This document shows, piece after piece, positions 27,730-35,292 of a stretch of DNA of 64,000 nucleotides (the first letter of the stretch is position 1; the number at the start of each line of letters is the position of its first letter). Origin of the DNA: Porphyrobacter sp. ULC335 (lineage in GTDB: Bacteria; Pseudomonadota; Alphaproteobacteria; Sphingomonadales; Sphingomonadaceae); assembly GCF_025917005.1 (NCBI RefSeq), contig NZ_CP078091.1, positions 1,674,001 through 1,738,000 on the forward strand. Reading direction: 5' to 3'. Below the pieces are notes generated by a model, which ran no database searches, was not told the DNA's origin, and was given only the letters and a program-made list of their open reading frames with translations. Both the position numbers and the translations under genes were made by a program.

Positions 27730-28026
27730 ATGTCTGTCCCCGAACTCACCCCCGAGGAAATCACACAGCTGCTCGGCCAGCACCCCGCATGGAGCCTCAC
27801 GCGAGAGGGCAAGGCGATCACGCGCACCTTCCAGTTCAGGGATTTCTCCGAGGCCTGGGGCTTCATGAGCCGCGTCGCCCTGCTCGCCGAGACGCAGGAT
27901 CACCACCCCGAGTGGTTCAACGTCTACGCCAAGGTCGAGGTGACGCTGACCACCCATGATGCAGGCGCGAGCGGAGGGCTGTCGCAGCGCGATGCGGTGA
28001 TGGCGCAGGCGATTGACGCCTTGTAA
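27730..28026 (+). CDS. phhB: Pterin-4a-carbinolamine dehydratase
   Basis: 98 residues, the normal PCD/DCoH length, from the ATG at 27730 ([11 protein letters not shown]); an ATG 15 bases earlier is also in frame. Catalytic His motif [10 protein letters not shown] and the later THD and GLSQRD blocks are intact. It dehydrates 4a-hydroxytetrahydropterin, normally recycling the cofactor for phenylalanine hydroxylase. No hydroxylase gene is adjacent. A structured repeat begins 4 bases after its stop. Confidence 0.93.
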   Translation: MSVPELTPEEITQLLGQHPAWSLTREGKAITRTFQFRDFSEAWGFMSRVALLAETQDHHPEWFNVYAKVEVTLTTHDAGASGGLSQRDAVMAQAIDAL

Positions 28027-28029
28027 TTG

Positions 28030-28112
28030 CGCACGCCCTCCGGCGCGCGATGTCCTCGCTCACGCGGCCTGACGGCCGCATCGCTGCGGGCGGCCAGTCG
28101 GCCTTGCGGTCG
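28030..28112 (+). repeat. Dispersed structured repeat, copy A
   Basis: First of three copies of an approximately 80-base element. It has a hairpin (GCACGCC-CTCC-GGCGCGC), the block TCCTCGCTCACGC, a second stem (GGCC-TGAC-GGCC), the block GCATCGCTGCGGGC and a third stem (GGCC-AGTC-GGCC) ending TTGCGG. It lies right after phhB and before the convergent SDR gene. Confidence 0.85.
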
Positions 28113-28157
28113 CTGTCGCGTCCGTTCCAGCGCTGACCAATTCTGTCTGCGCCTAGA

Positions 28158-28982
28158 TCATTTCCCCAGTAGCCCCTGCCGCCCGGCGGCGCGCTGCTGC
28201 TTCCTGACTTTGCCGGGCATCCAGCGCTTGGCAAAGGCGAGGCGGCGGGCGGTTGGGCCGACCAGATAGTGCAGCTCCTCGCCGTGGACCGCGTTCCAGA
28301 TCGCCGCGGCCACTTCCTCGACCGGCGTGATCTCCAGTCCGGCGGCGGTCACGCGGGTGCGGATGTTTTCGTTGGTGTTGCGGTTGCCGGTGCCGTCGAG
28401 CAGCGGGGTGTCGATGAAGCTCGGGCAGATCGAGGAGACCTTGATCCCGTCCGCCGCCCATTCGGCATCAAGGCTTTCGGCGATCCCGCGCACCCCGAAC
28501 TTGGTGGCGCTGTAAACACTCATGCCGCTGCCGCCGGTCAGCCCGGCCGCGCTGGCGATATTGACCAGCGCCGATCCCGGTCCAGCGGCATTGAGGTAGG
28601 GGTAGGCCGCCTGCGCGCCATACAGCACCCCGCGCAGATTGATGTCGAGACAGGCGTCGATCTCTTCCTTGCTGAGTTCGGCCAGCGGGCCTCCGGTGCC
28701 GATCCCGGCATTGTTGATCAGGGCATCGACCCGCCCGCCCGCAGCAGCAGCAAAGGCGGCCAGCGCCTCGTCCCAAGCCGCGCGGTCGCGCACGTCGAGC
28801 CGGCCCGACCACTTGGCCTCACCCGCGATCTGCCCGAGCGTTTCGGCCATGCCTGCTTCGTTGATGTCGGCCACCCCGACGAACCAGCCGCGCGCGGCAA
28901 AGTACAGCGCGGTCGCCCGCCCGATGCCCGATCCGCCGCCGGTGATGAAGATGCTGCGCACCGAATTGTTTTGCGTTGCCAT
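28158..28982 (-). CDS. Short-chain dehydrogenase/reductase
   Basis: 274 residues from the ATG at 28982 (MATQNNSVRSIFITG). Rossmann motif GGGSGIGRA, structural NNAG, catalytic Ser in NIASAAG and YSATK (Tyr-x3-Lys) are complete, so it is a classical SDR. The C-terminus carries an extra basic tail (RKQQRAAGRQ). DIN at the end of strand 2 favours NAD(H). The substrate is unknown. The promoter region holds an inverted repeat suitable for a TetR-type repressor. Confidence 0.9.
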   Translation of the reverse strand: MATQNNSVRSIFITGGGSGIGRATALYFAARGWFVGVADINEAGMAETLGQIAGEAKWSGRLDVRDRAAWDEALAAFAAAAGGRVDALINNAGIGTGGPLAELSKEEIDACLDINLRGVLYGAQAAYPYLNAAGPGSALVNIASAAGLTGGSGMSVYSATKFGVRGIAESLDAEWAADGIKVSSICPSFIDTPLLDGTGNRNTNENIRTRVTAAGLEITPVEEVAAAIWNAVHGEELHYLVGPTARRLAFAKRWMPGKVRKQQRAAGRQGLLGK

Positions 28983-29026
28983 GTCGATCCCTTTCCCATT
29001 GCTATTTGCAACCTGCCTAGAACGGA

Positions 29027-29042
29027 CTGACACACTTGTCAG
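29027..29042. promoter_or_regulatory. SDR promoter operator candidate
   Basis: CTGACACACTTGTCAG has perfect 6-base arms (CTGACA, TGTCAG) around CACT. It lies 45 bases upstream of the SDR start and its CTGACA arm could double as a -35 element on the minus strand. Confidence 0.4.
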
Positions 29043-29161
29043 CAGGCTCCGGCGCAACAACTCACGGTCATGCTTCCCCGCCCGACTGTGACCGAGCTCA
29101 TATCTGATCTCATCAGGGCTGCGTCCCCCTCTGTTTGCAGTAGCTAATCAGCCTCTCTGGA

Positions 29162-29623
29162 TCAGTGACCGAAGCTGCGAAGCTCTGATTGCGAGACATC
29201 GTGCTGAAGCCGGGCACGGATGGCATCGGATCGGCGCGTGATATCTGCCAGCGTAAAGCGATCAAGGTGGGTCAGGAAGGCTTCCAAAGCACCTCCCAGC
29301 GCGGGCTTCAGCCCGCATACGCCATCAATGGGACACGGCTGATCCCCGCCCATGCAAGCAACGAAGCCTTCAAATCGTTCAAACCGGCGCACAACGGCCC
29401 CGACATTGATCTCCTCCGGCGACAGGGCAAGCCGCATCCCGCCAGTGCGGCCGCGTGTCGTGGTGACGAGCTGGGCGGTGGTCAGCGCTTGCGCGACCTT
29501 GGCGAGGTGATTGCGCGAGATGCCGTAATGCGCGGCCAGCCATTCGACCGACAGCACCTCGTCGGTGGCGGCAAGCGCCATCAGGATGCGCAGCGCATAA
29601 TCGGTCTTGAGGGTCAGCTGCAT
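29162..29623 (-). CDS. nsrR: Rrf2-family regulator, NsrR-type
   Basis: 153 residues. The N-terminus MQLTLKTDYALRILMALA and the winged-helix region are Rrf2-type. Three cysteines, C90, C97 and C103 (ACMGGDQPCPIDGVC), are spaced C-x6-C-x5-C, fitting an iron-sulfur cluster like NsrR, which loses DNA binding on reaction with nitric oxide. It is divergent from a group III globin gene with palindromes between them. IscR is less likely because no isc/suf genes are nearby. Confidence 0.85.
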   Translation of the reverse strand: MQLTLKTDYALRILMALAATDEVLSVEWLAAHYGISRNHLAKVAQALTTAQLVTTTRGRTGGMRLALSPEEINVGAVVRRFERFEGFVACMGGDQPCPIDGVCGLKPALGGALEAFLTHLDRFTLADITRRSDAIRARLQHDVSQSELRSFGH

Positions 29624-29632
29624 AAAATACGC

Positions 29633-29649
29633 ATATCAAATATTGATAT
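29633..29649. promoter_or_regulatory. nsrR/globin operator candidate
   Basis: ATATCAAATATTGATAT is a perfect dyad with 7-base arms and a 3-base centre, in the 81 bp region between nsrR and the globin gene. A second, weaker dyad (GTATTTGAGATAC) lies at 29672-29684. AT-rich dyads of this length suit an Rrf2 dimer. Confidence 0.55.
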
Positions 29650-29704
29650 TTCCCGCAAGCGAGCTAAATGGGTATTTGAGATACATATATACGAGTCGAG
29701 CCCC

Positions 29705-30190
29705 ATGACTGCACCGGCACAATCCCCTGAAGCCCGCGCCCACGTTTTGCGGGCCCGCGAGATCAAGCGGTGCGAGGCCGAAGCCATAGGCGTCGACGAA
29801 AGATTCATCTCCGACATGGTCGACGGATTTTATGCAGCAATCCGCACGGACGATCTGCTTGGCCCGATATTCGCTGCGCGGGTTTCCGACTGGCCCCCGC
29901 ACCTCGCGCGCATGAAGCAGTTCTGGCGTTCAATCCTGCACAATAGCGGCGAATTCTCCGGCAATCCGATGGCTCGCCACATCGCCATTCCTGGCCTTGA
30001 ACGCCGCCATTTCATTCGCTGGCTTGAGCTCTTCTACGCCAATTTGCAGCAGATGGCTCAGGATCCGCGCTCGTCCGAACACGTCGGCAAGCGCGCGCGC
30101 ATGATTGCAGAAAGCCTGCTCACCGGCATCAACGTCGCGCGCGACGGTGTGGCGGGAGCGATGACCAAGGAGGCACTTCCCCATGTTTGA
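29705..30190 (+). CDS. Group III truncated hemoglobin
   Basis: 161 residues from the ATG at 29705. Motifs of group III truncated globins: FYAAIRTDDLLGPIF, MKQFWRSILHNSGEFSGNPM, then ARHIAIPGL and HFIRWLELF, with the heme-ligand His in this last region. The N-terminus is longer than usual. Group III globins such as Campylobacter Ctb take part in nitric oxide handling. It heads a coupled three-gene operon and overlaps the next gene by 8 bases. Confidence 0.88.
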   Translation: MTAPAQSPEARAHVLRAREIKRCEAEAIGVDERFISDMVDGFYAAIRTDDLLGPIFAARVSDWPPHLARMKQFWRSILHNSGEFSGNPMARHIAIPGLERRHFIRWLELFYANLQQMAQDPRSSEHVGKRARMIAESLLTGINVARDGVAGAMTKEALPHV

Positions 30191-30641
30191 AGCAAGACAG
30201 GTCCAGCGCGATTATGCACAAGCCGAAAGGCTTGATGACATTCTGCCCGAAGTCACCGCCGCGCCCGAAGCGCCGCACCGTGTTCAGCCCGAGCAACGCG
30301 GCTTCGAGCTGCCCTCGCGGGTCTGGCGGACCATGCTTGCCTGCTACGGCATCTTCTTCCTGGCGATGACGACGGCGCTGGGTTCGGGCGGGATGGCGAT
30401 GTTCTCGATCGTGGTGTCGGCTCTCTATGCAGCCGTGTTCTTCGGGGTCGCGGCGGTCATGGCGCGGCAAAATCCCGCGCGTGACCGGTCACCGCTCGAG
30501 AGCAAGGGTGTCCTCGAAACGTGGTGCGGCCCGATGGACCGCAAAGCTGCTTATGGGCAGATTCTCGTCATTCCGGGCGCAGTAGCTTTGTTTGGCGTGG
30601 CTGCATCGGTCATCATCATCGCCAGCGGAGCCGCCACGTGA
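30183..30641 (+). CDS. Membrane protein in globin operon
   Basis: 152 residues with two or three membrane segments in the middle and C-terminus (MLACYGIFFLAMTTALG, FSIVVSALYAAVFFGVAAVM, LVIPGAVALFGVAASVIII). No recognised enzymatic motif. Its start lies inside the globin gene and its stop overlaps the DUF1971 gene (GTGA), so the three are translated together, suggesting a shared NO-related function. Function unknown. Confidence 0.75.
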   Translation: MFEARQVQRDYAQAERLDDILPEVTAAPEAPHRVQPEQRGFELPSRVWRTMLACYGIFFLAMTTALGSGGMAMFSIVVSALYAAVFFGVAAVMARQNPARDRSPLESKGVLETWCGPMDRKAAYGQILVIPGAVALFGVAASVIIIASGAAT

Positions 30642-30979
30642 ACGGCAGACCCGCAGAGGAAGGACGTTTCGCCCTGCCAAGCGATGCCGCAGTGTATCGC
30701 ACCATCGGCCCGTTCGGCTGCGATAGCCTGCCCAAAGGGCTGCTGCGGGAGCACCGGCTGAAGGCAGGCACCTGGGGAAGGCTGCGCGTCCTGTCCGGCA
30801 AGGTCCGCTTTGTGTGGGATGATGATGGGGCCGATCATGCAACCGTCGTCATCGACAAGGAAACGGTAATCATCCCCCCGACCATTCCCCACCATCTCGA
30901 GCTTCTGGAAGGCGAATTCGTTCTGGAAATCGACTTTCTCGAATGCGCGCTCCCTGGACCTGCTCCTGAGGTTCCATGA
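30638..30979 (+). CDS. DUF1971 (YeaR/TehB-like) cupin protein
   Basis: 113 residues from the GTG at 30638, chosen because it gives a 4-base overlap with the upstream gene. LPSDAAVYRTIGPF, RVLSGKVRFVWDD and IIPPTIPHHLELL are the conserved cupin-like blocks of DUF1971, found in E. coli YeaR and in the TehB N-terminal extension. In E. coli the yeaR-yoaG operon is induced by nitrate/nitrite and controlled by NsrR, so its position in an NsrR-flanked globin operon is coherent. The molecular role is unknown. Confidence 0.82.
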   Translation: MNGRPAEEGRFALPSDAAVYRTIGPFGCDSLPKGLLREHRLKAGTWGRLRVLSGKVRFVWDDDGADHATVVIDKETVIIPPTIPHHLELLEGEFVLEIDFLECALPGPAPEVP

Positions 30980-31050
30980 CTGCTTTGGGGGCGCTAGCCG
31001 ACCGGCGCATTTGGTGGGGCTGCATTCGTGAACACCGGACGCGGCCTATC

Positions 31051-31074
31051 AGCGCCGGGTTGGCGTAGAAGTGC
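31051..31074 (+). repeat. Direct repeat, left copy (HFYANPAL remnant)
   Basis: 24 bases match 32373-32396 at 22 positions. In the minus strand both encode HFYANPAL, the extreme C-terminus of the DNA glycosylase. Here there is no gene around it and no stop follows directly. The surrounding 262 bp gap (30980-31241) shows no other feature. Confidence 0.7.
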
Positions 31075-31234
31075 AAGAAGCAGAAAGAACGGTGAACCGC
31101 GCCCACCACTGCGATAATCCGGCACAGTCTGGATTGCGGGTTTTGGGCGGATCCGAAAGGCTGCCGAATGTCCGCAAGTGGGTGGTTCGTTCTCGGTCGG
31201 CTTTCGAGTGCGGCGGGCCGCAACGCCATCGCGC

Positions 31235-31268
31235 GCAGGTGTCACAACCGTTCGGTTGTGACACCTGC
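31235..31268. repeat. Perfect 16-bp-arm hairpin over GNAT stop
   Basis: A 34-base perfect inverted repeat with 16-base arms (GCAGGTGTCACAACCG) around a TT loop. It spans the last codons and stop of the GNAT gene (stop 31242-31244). No T-run follows on the minus strand, so it is not a standard intrinsic terminator; it could stabilise the mRNA end. Confidence 0.85.
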
Positions 31269-31850
31269 GGAAGCGCCAAGTCGTGCGCGCAATCGCTCGC
31301 GCACGTCCGGCCATTCCGAGTCTATGATCGAAAACACTACCGTGTCGCGCAGGTGACCGGTCCAAGTGACGAGGTGGCGGCGCAGAACGCCCTCTCGAAC
31401 CGCGCCGAGCTTCGCAACTGCCGCTTGGCTTCGCTCATTCCGGCTGTCTACGGTCAATTGCACGCGCAGCGCACCACGACTGAATGCATACTCCAAAAGG
31501 AGCAGCTTGGTTTCCGGATTGACCGCCGTGCCGCGCACCTCCGGTCGGTAGAAGGTTGAACCGATCTCCACGGTGCAGTTCGCAGACGAGATATGGTGAA
31601 AGCTGGTGGTGCCCACCAGCCGTCCGCTTGAGCGTAAGCGTACTCCGTATGCGATGCGGCTCCCCGGCGGGTTGGGCGTGAGCATGCCCGCCCAGTAGCC
31701 GGAGAAGGCGTCACCGCGGCCGTTGGCGAACTGTATTGCCCATGCCTCGGGGTCGCAGTCGAGCGCCGCACGCAGCTCGTCGCGCATATCCGGCCCTGCC
31801 GGTTCGAGCCGAACGTGGCGACCTTCGAGCAGTTCAGCCGAGAGCTCCAT
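31242..31850 (-). CDS. GNAT-family acetyltransferase
   Basis: 202 residues. The fold follows the RimJ/RimL-like GNAT group: GRHVRLEP near the N-terminus, IGSTFYRPEVRGTAVNPE around the acetyl-CoA site, AFSRGALRVQLTVDSRNERSQAAVAKLGAVREG and a typical C-terminus (DTVVFSIIDSEWP). It is likely an N-acetyltransferase of a small molecule or protein N-terminus. The last residues are encoded by a perfect hairpin. It follows the VOC gene by 6 bases on the same strand. The two genes lie between short direct repeats. Confidence 0.88.
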   Translation of the reverse strand: MELSAELLEGRHVRLEPAGPDMRDELRAALDCDPEAWAIQFANGRGDAFSGYWAGMLTPNPPGSRIAYGVRLRSSGRLVGTTSFHHISSANCTVEIGSTFYRPEVRGTAVNPETKLLLLEYAFSRGALRVQLTVDSRNERSQAAVAKLGAVREGVLRRHLVTWTGHLRDTVVFSIIDSEWPDVRERLRARLGASAGVTTERL

Positions 31851-31856
31851 CGGGCC

Positions 31857-32222
31857 TTACCCTTCCAGTGCCGTGGAATTGATCTCGACCAGGTTGCCAC
31901 TTGGATCGGCGACAACAAGCTTCGCTCGTCGGTTCGCCGCCTCGTTCGCCGGAACGGCGCGCAGGGGCGAGTACCCGGCAGCGATGATCCTATCACGCAA
32001 TCGCAGCCACTCGTCGGGCGACACCACCTGCCCGAAGTGCATCGTGCGCCGGGCATCGTCGGACAGCCCGGCCTGGGGCCGTTCGTGGAAGGTAACCTGT
32101 CCACCAAAGACGAACAGATTGGCCGCTTTCGCACTTAGCATTTGCACGTCGGCCCCGAAGCAGTCGCGATAGAAGGTGAGACATGCGTTGAATTCCTGAA
32201 CCGGGAGCGAAAGATGAAACAT
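31857..32222 (-). CDS. VOC-superfamily (glyoxalase-like) protein
   Basis: 121 residues, one vicinal-oxygen-chelate domain made of two beta-alpha-beta modules. MFHLSLPVQEFNACLTFYRDCFGADV begins the first; metal-ligand-like His lies in TMHFGQVV and Glu in NLVEINS. This subgroup is often annotated as a glyoxalase or bleomycin-resistance-like protein. Substrate unknown. It is 6 bases upstream of the GNAT gene; both are probably co-transcribed from the region near 32230-32370. Confidence 0.85.
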   Translation of the reverse strand: MFHLSLPVQEFNACLTFYRDCFGADVQMLSAKAANLFVFGGQVTFHERPQAGLSDDARRTMHFGQVVSPDEWLRLRDRIIAAGYSPLRAVPANEAANRRAKLVVADPSGNLVEINSTALEG

Positions 32223-32368
32223 AGGTACTGGGTTCCAATTGACGCCAAGCCTGATTTAGTAGGCGTAAGCGCACCGGCACCGGTTTTTCAATCATCTAGT
32301 CAGTGTCAAAACAAGTCGCTTCCCGAACGGCGGCTTTTGGGCTCCAGACGGAATTACCGGACGCCGCC

Positions 32369-32986
32369 TCAAAGCGCCGGATTGGCATAGAAGTGCCACG
32401 TGAAAATCGCCATTGCCCCGCGCTGCGGCGACCAGCTTTCCGCCAACGCGCGCGTTGCCTTTTCCGACGGGCGTTCCTCCATCTCCAGCAGCCGTTTCAC
32501 CCCTTCCTGCACCGCCAGATCGCCCGCGGGCCAGATGTCGGGGCGGCCCTCGGCGAACAGCAGGTAGATCTCTGCCGACCAGCGGCCGATGCCCTTGATG
32601 CGGGTAAGCAGTTCGATCGCTGCTTCGTCATCGGCGGGGAGGGTATCGAAGTCGAGCTCGCCTGCCACCATCAGCTCGCACAGGGACCGGGCATAGCCTT
32701 GCTTCTGGCGTGACAACCCGCAGGCGCGCAAGGTTTCGAAATCGCGCTCCAGCAGACAGGCAGGGGTGAAGCCGTCGCCCAATTCGGCCTCCAGCTTGCG
32801 CCACACCGCCGCTGCCGAGGCGACCGAGACCTGCTGGCCGACTATGGTGCGCAGCAAGGTGGCAAAGCCGGGATCGCGGATGCGCGCATCGGGATAGCCG
32901 ACGCGGATCAGCGCGCTGGCCAGTTGCGGCTCGCGCGCGGCAACAGCATCGAGGTCTTCACGCAATTTTTCGGCTGACAGCCCCAC
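32369..32986 (-). CDS. DNA-3-methyladenine glycosylase, AlkA-like
   Basis: 205 residues from a GTG at 32986, chosen because AAGGA lies 8 bases before it; a GTG at 32992 sits too close to that site. Helix-hairpin-helix [18 protein letters not shown] and the catalytic Asp in [11 protein letters not shown] identify the HhH-GPD glycosylase superfamily, AlkA branch. It removes alkylated bases to start base-excision repair. The protein ends HFYANPAL, a short sequence repeated outside the gene at 31051. It is divergent from the ferredoxin gene. Confidence 0.9.
   Translation of the reverse strand: MGLSAEKLREDLDAVAAREPQLASALIRVGYPDARIRDPGFATLLRTIVGQQVSVASAAAVWRKLEAELGDGFTPACLLERDFETLRACGLSRQKQGYARSLCELMVAGELDFDTLPADDEAAIELLTRIKGIGRWSAEIYLLFAEGRPDIWPAGDLAVQEGVKRLLEMEERPSEKATRALAESWSPQRGAMAIFTWHFYANPAL
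32373..32396 (+). repeat. Direct repeat, right copy
   Basis: Lies in the 3' end of the DNA glycosylase gene and matches 31051-31074 at 22 of 24 bases in the same orientation. Together they bracket the GNAT-VOC gene pair. Confidence 0.7.
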
Positions 32987-33092
32987 TCGCACTTTCCTTA
33001 ACTTGCCTTGGCCCCAAGAGTACCTTAGCAGCCGTCCCGCACTCTCACAGCGCAGGTTCTTGCGCCCAATAGCCGAAAAGGAAGCCCTGTTC

Positions 33093-33410
33093 ATGCCCAG
33101 ACTGGTCGTCACCAACCGCGAAGGCGAAACCAGCGAGATTGCCGTCGAAAACGGCCTCACTGTGATGGAAGCCATCCGCGACAATGGCTTCGACGAGCTG
33201 CTGGCGCTGTGCGGCGGCTGCTGCTCCTGTGCAACCTGCCACATCCATGTCGATCCGGCCTTCGCCGACAAGCTGCCGAAGATGAGCGAAGACGAGGACG
33301 ATCTGCTCGAATCCTCCGATCACCGCACCGAGACCTCGCGCCTGTCGTGCCAGATCCCGTTCACCGCGGAACTGGACGGGCTGCACGTGACGATTGCTCC
33401 GGAAGATTGA
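33093..33410 (+). CDS. [2Fe-2S] ferredoxin, adrenodoxin type
   Basis: 105 residues from the ATG at 33093 with an AAAGGAAG ribosome site. Cluster cysteines follow the adrenodoxin spacing: [18 protein letters not shown] and the distal C in RLSCQIPF. The acidic stretch [10 protein letters not shown] is typical of ferredoxins that donate electrons to P450s or other oxygenases. No reductase or P450 gene is adjacent, so the partner is unknown. ISC-type Fdx is less likely in the absence of isc genes. Confidence 0.93.
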   Translation: MPRLVVTNREGETSEIAVENGLTVMEAIRDNGFDELLALCGGCCSCATCHIHVDPAFADKLPKMSEDEDDLLESSDHRTETSRLSCQIPFTAELDGLHVTIAPED

Positions 33411-33438
33411 TTTCAGGCCGGGCGGGGGGAGTAGTCCG

Positions 33439-33807
33439 ATGGACGCTGACCTCGCCCGGTTCCTGCGCGACGAGCTGGGCCACGCGCCGGAAGGCAACGC
33501 GGGCATATGGACTGTGCGCGGCCCGGTGTGGCTATGGCAGGGCAGCGACGGCGCGCCTGCCAAGGGCTCATGGTATTTCCTGACCATCGACGGCGAGACC
33601 GCACAGGCAATCCGCGCTGGCGCGGTGAATGCCGCGGCATGGGGATCGGTCTATGTCGAGGTGACCATCGGCGGGACGACATGGCGCACATCGCTGTTCC
33701 CCTCGAAACAGGTCGGCGGCTGGCTGCTCCCGCTGAAGGCCGCAGTGCGCAAGGCGGAGAAGCTGGTTGAGGGCAGTGTGGTCGAGGCGGTGCTGCGGCT
33801 CGCCTGA
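33439..33807 (+). CDS. DUF1905-domain protein
   Basis: 122 residues from the ATG at 33439, after a GGGGGGA ribosome site. Motifs GPVWLWQGSDGAPAKGSWYFLTI, AWGSVYVEVTIGGTTWRTSLFPSK and WLLPLKAAVRKAE are the DUF1905 pattern: small, cytosolic, all-beta, of unknown function. It follows the ferredoxin gene by 28 bases and may be co-transcribed with it. Confidence 0.85.
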   Translation: MDADLARFLRDELGHAPEGNAGIWTVRGPVWLWQGSDGAPAKGSWYFLTIDGETAQAIRAGAVNAAAWGSVYVEVTIGGTTWRTSLFPSKQVGGWLLPLKAAVRKAEKLVEGSVVEAVLRLA

Positions 33808-33853
33808 AGTGGTGCAGCTTGCCCCGCGCGCTTCGAGCGCCTAATTCAGACCC

Positions 33854-34879
33854 ATGAACATTACCCGCCCCTTTGGCGACACGCTCGCGCTTATCGGCAA
33901 TACCCCGATCGTCCGCCTTGCCGGACCCAGTGAAGCAGCCGGCTGCGACATCTACGGCAAGTGCGAATTCGCCAACCCCGGCTCCTCGGTGAAGGATCGG
34001 GCCGCGCTCTACATAATCCGCGATGCAGAAGCGCGCGGCGAGCTTCTGCCCGGTGGAACGGTGGTCGAAGGCACAGCGGGCAACACCGGGATCGGCGTTG
34101 CGCTGGTTGCCAATGCGCGCGGGTACAAGACGATCATCGTCATGCCCGACAACCAGTCCAAGGAGAAGATGGACACGCTGCGCGCGCTCGGCGCGGAGCT
34201 GGTGCTGGTGCCGCCGACCAAGTTTTCAGATAGCGGCCACTTCGTCCACACCTCGCGCCGCCTCGCGGAAGAAACGCCGGGCGCGGTATGGGCCAACCAG
34301 TTCGACAATATCGCCAACCGCCGCGCCCATATCGAAGGCACCGCGCCCGAAATCTGGGAGCAGCTTGGCGGGCGGGTGGACGGGTTCACCTGCGCGGCGG
34401 GCACCGGCGGGACGATTGCGGGCGTGGGCCTCGGCCTCAAGGCCTTCGACGAGAACATCCGCATCGCGCTCACCGATCCGCATGGCGCGGCGCTGTACAA
34501 CTACTACGCGCATGGCGAATTGCGCGCGGAAGGATCCTCGGTCGCCGAAGGGATCGGGCAGGGCCGGATCACCGCCAACCTCGAAGGCGCGCCGATCGAC
34601 ACGCAATACCGCATCAGCGACGAAGAAGGCCTGGTCTGGGTCGAACGACTGCTGCGGGAAGAAGGCCTGTGCCTCGGCCTGTCATCGGGCATCAATGTCG
34701 CGGGCGCGATCGCCCTGGGCAAGGAACTGGTCGCCGAGGGGCGGGCCAATCCGCAGGTCGCCACCATCCTGTGCGACACCGGCTTCCGCTATCTTTCGAC
34801 CCTGTATAATCACGAATGGCTAAGCGCGAAGGGCTTGCCGGTCTTTGACTGGCTGGCTCCGGCTGGAGGAGCGGCATGA
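33854..34879 (+). CDS. cysK: Cysteine synthase A
   Basis: 341 residues. The PLP lysine is K47 in GSSVKDRAA; GNTP (15-18), the asparagine loop EGTAGNTGIG and the phosphate cradle GTGGTIAG follow. The enzyme makes cysteine from O-acetylserine and sulfide. EGTAGNTG replaces the usual TSGNTG, a variant I recall as common in alphaproteobacteria. The stop overlaps the next gene's ATG by 4 bases, unusual for a housekeeping cysK, and suggests a multi-gene transcript to about 36052. Confidence 0.93.
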   Translation: MNITRPFGDTLALIGNTPIVRLAGPSEAAGCDIYGKCEFANPGSSVKDRAALYIIRDAEARGELLPGGTVVEGTAGNTGIGVALVANARGYKTIIVMPDNQSKEKMDTLRALGAELVLVPPTKFSDSGHFVHTSRRLAEETPGAVWANQFDNIANRRAHIEGTAPEIWEQLGGRVDGFTCAAGTGGTIAGVGLGLKAFDENIRIALTDPHGAALYNYYAHGELRAEGSSVAEGIGQGRITANLEGAPIDTQYRISDEEGLVWVERLLREEGLCLGLSSGINVAGAIALGKELVAEGRANPQVATILCDTGFRYLSTLYNHEWLSAKGLPVFDWLAPAGGAA

Positions 34880-35292
34880 AGGGTCTTTCGTGGCGTGAGC
34901 GGTTGCGGCGGATGAACCAGCGCAGCCTGTTCGCCCCCGTCAGCGGTGAAGTGACCGCAACGAGAGAGCTTGAAGGCGAACCCGACGATGGCTCGGCCGC
35001 GGTGACGACGCGGAGCGAGGCGGTGCAGCGGCTTCAGGTCGGGCTGTTCGGGATCGGCGCGATGGTGCTGCTGGTGGGGCTGGCAAGCATCATCGGCGGT
35101 CAGGCCGAGCGCAATGACGAACTCGCCGTGCCAGAAGCCGCGCCGACCACCGAGCCGAGCGGTGCTGCCGCGCAGGCCAATCCGCTCGCCGATGCCGGCG
35201 TGGTGCCCGACATCGCTGCCGACCCGGGTGCAGAACAGCAGCCTCCCGCCGCTGAGCCAGCTGCACCGGCCGATGCCCCGCCTGCGCAGTAA
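34876..35292 (+). CDS. Single-pass membrane protein, disordered tail
   Basis: 138 residues. A charged N-terminal half (about 55 residues), one membrane helix (VGLFGIGAMVLLVGLASII, about 55-73), then a Pro/Ala/Glu-rich periplasmic tail. No domain recognised. It is coupled to cysK by an ATGA overlap and to the following lipoprotein gene by a 20-base overlap. Its role is unknown. Confidence 0.7.
   Translation: MKGLSWRERLRRMNQRSLFAPVSGEVTATRELEGEPDDGSAAVTTRSEAVQRLQVGLFGIGAMVLLVGLASIIGGQAERNDELAVPEAAPTTEPSGAAAQANPLADAGVVPDIAADPGAEQQPPAAEPAAPADAPPAQ

Noticed and set aside
29633..29649. FNR/NnrR-type site
   Set aside because: The half-site order is ATCAA-N3-TTGAT, opposite to the FNR-family TTGAT-N4-ATCAA, so an Rrf2 site is more likely.
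31051..31074. Pseudogene of a second DNA glycosylase
   Set aside because: Only eight codons match; no further similarity to the glycosylase is visible around it.
31242..32222. Integron gene cassettes (GNAT and VOC genes are common cassettes)
   Set aside because: No attC-type core sites or integrase were found; the flanking repeats come from the glycosylase gene instead.
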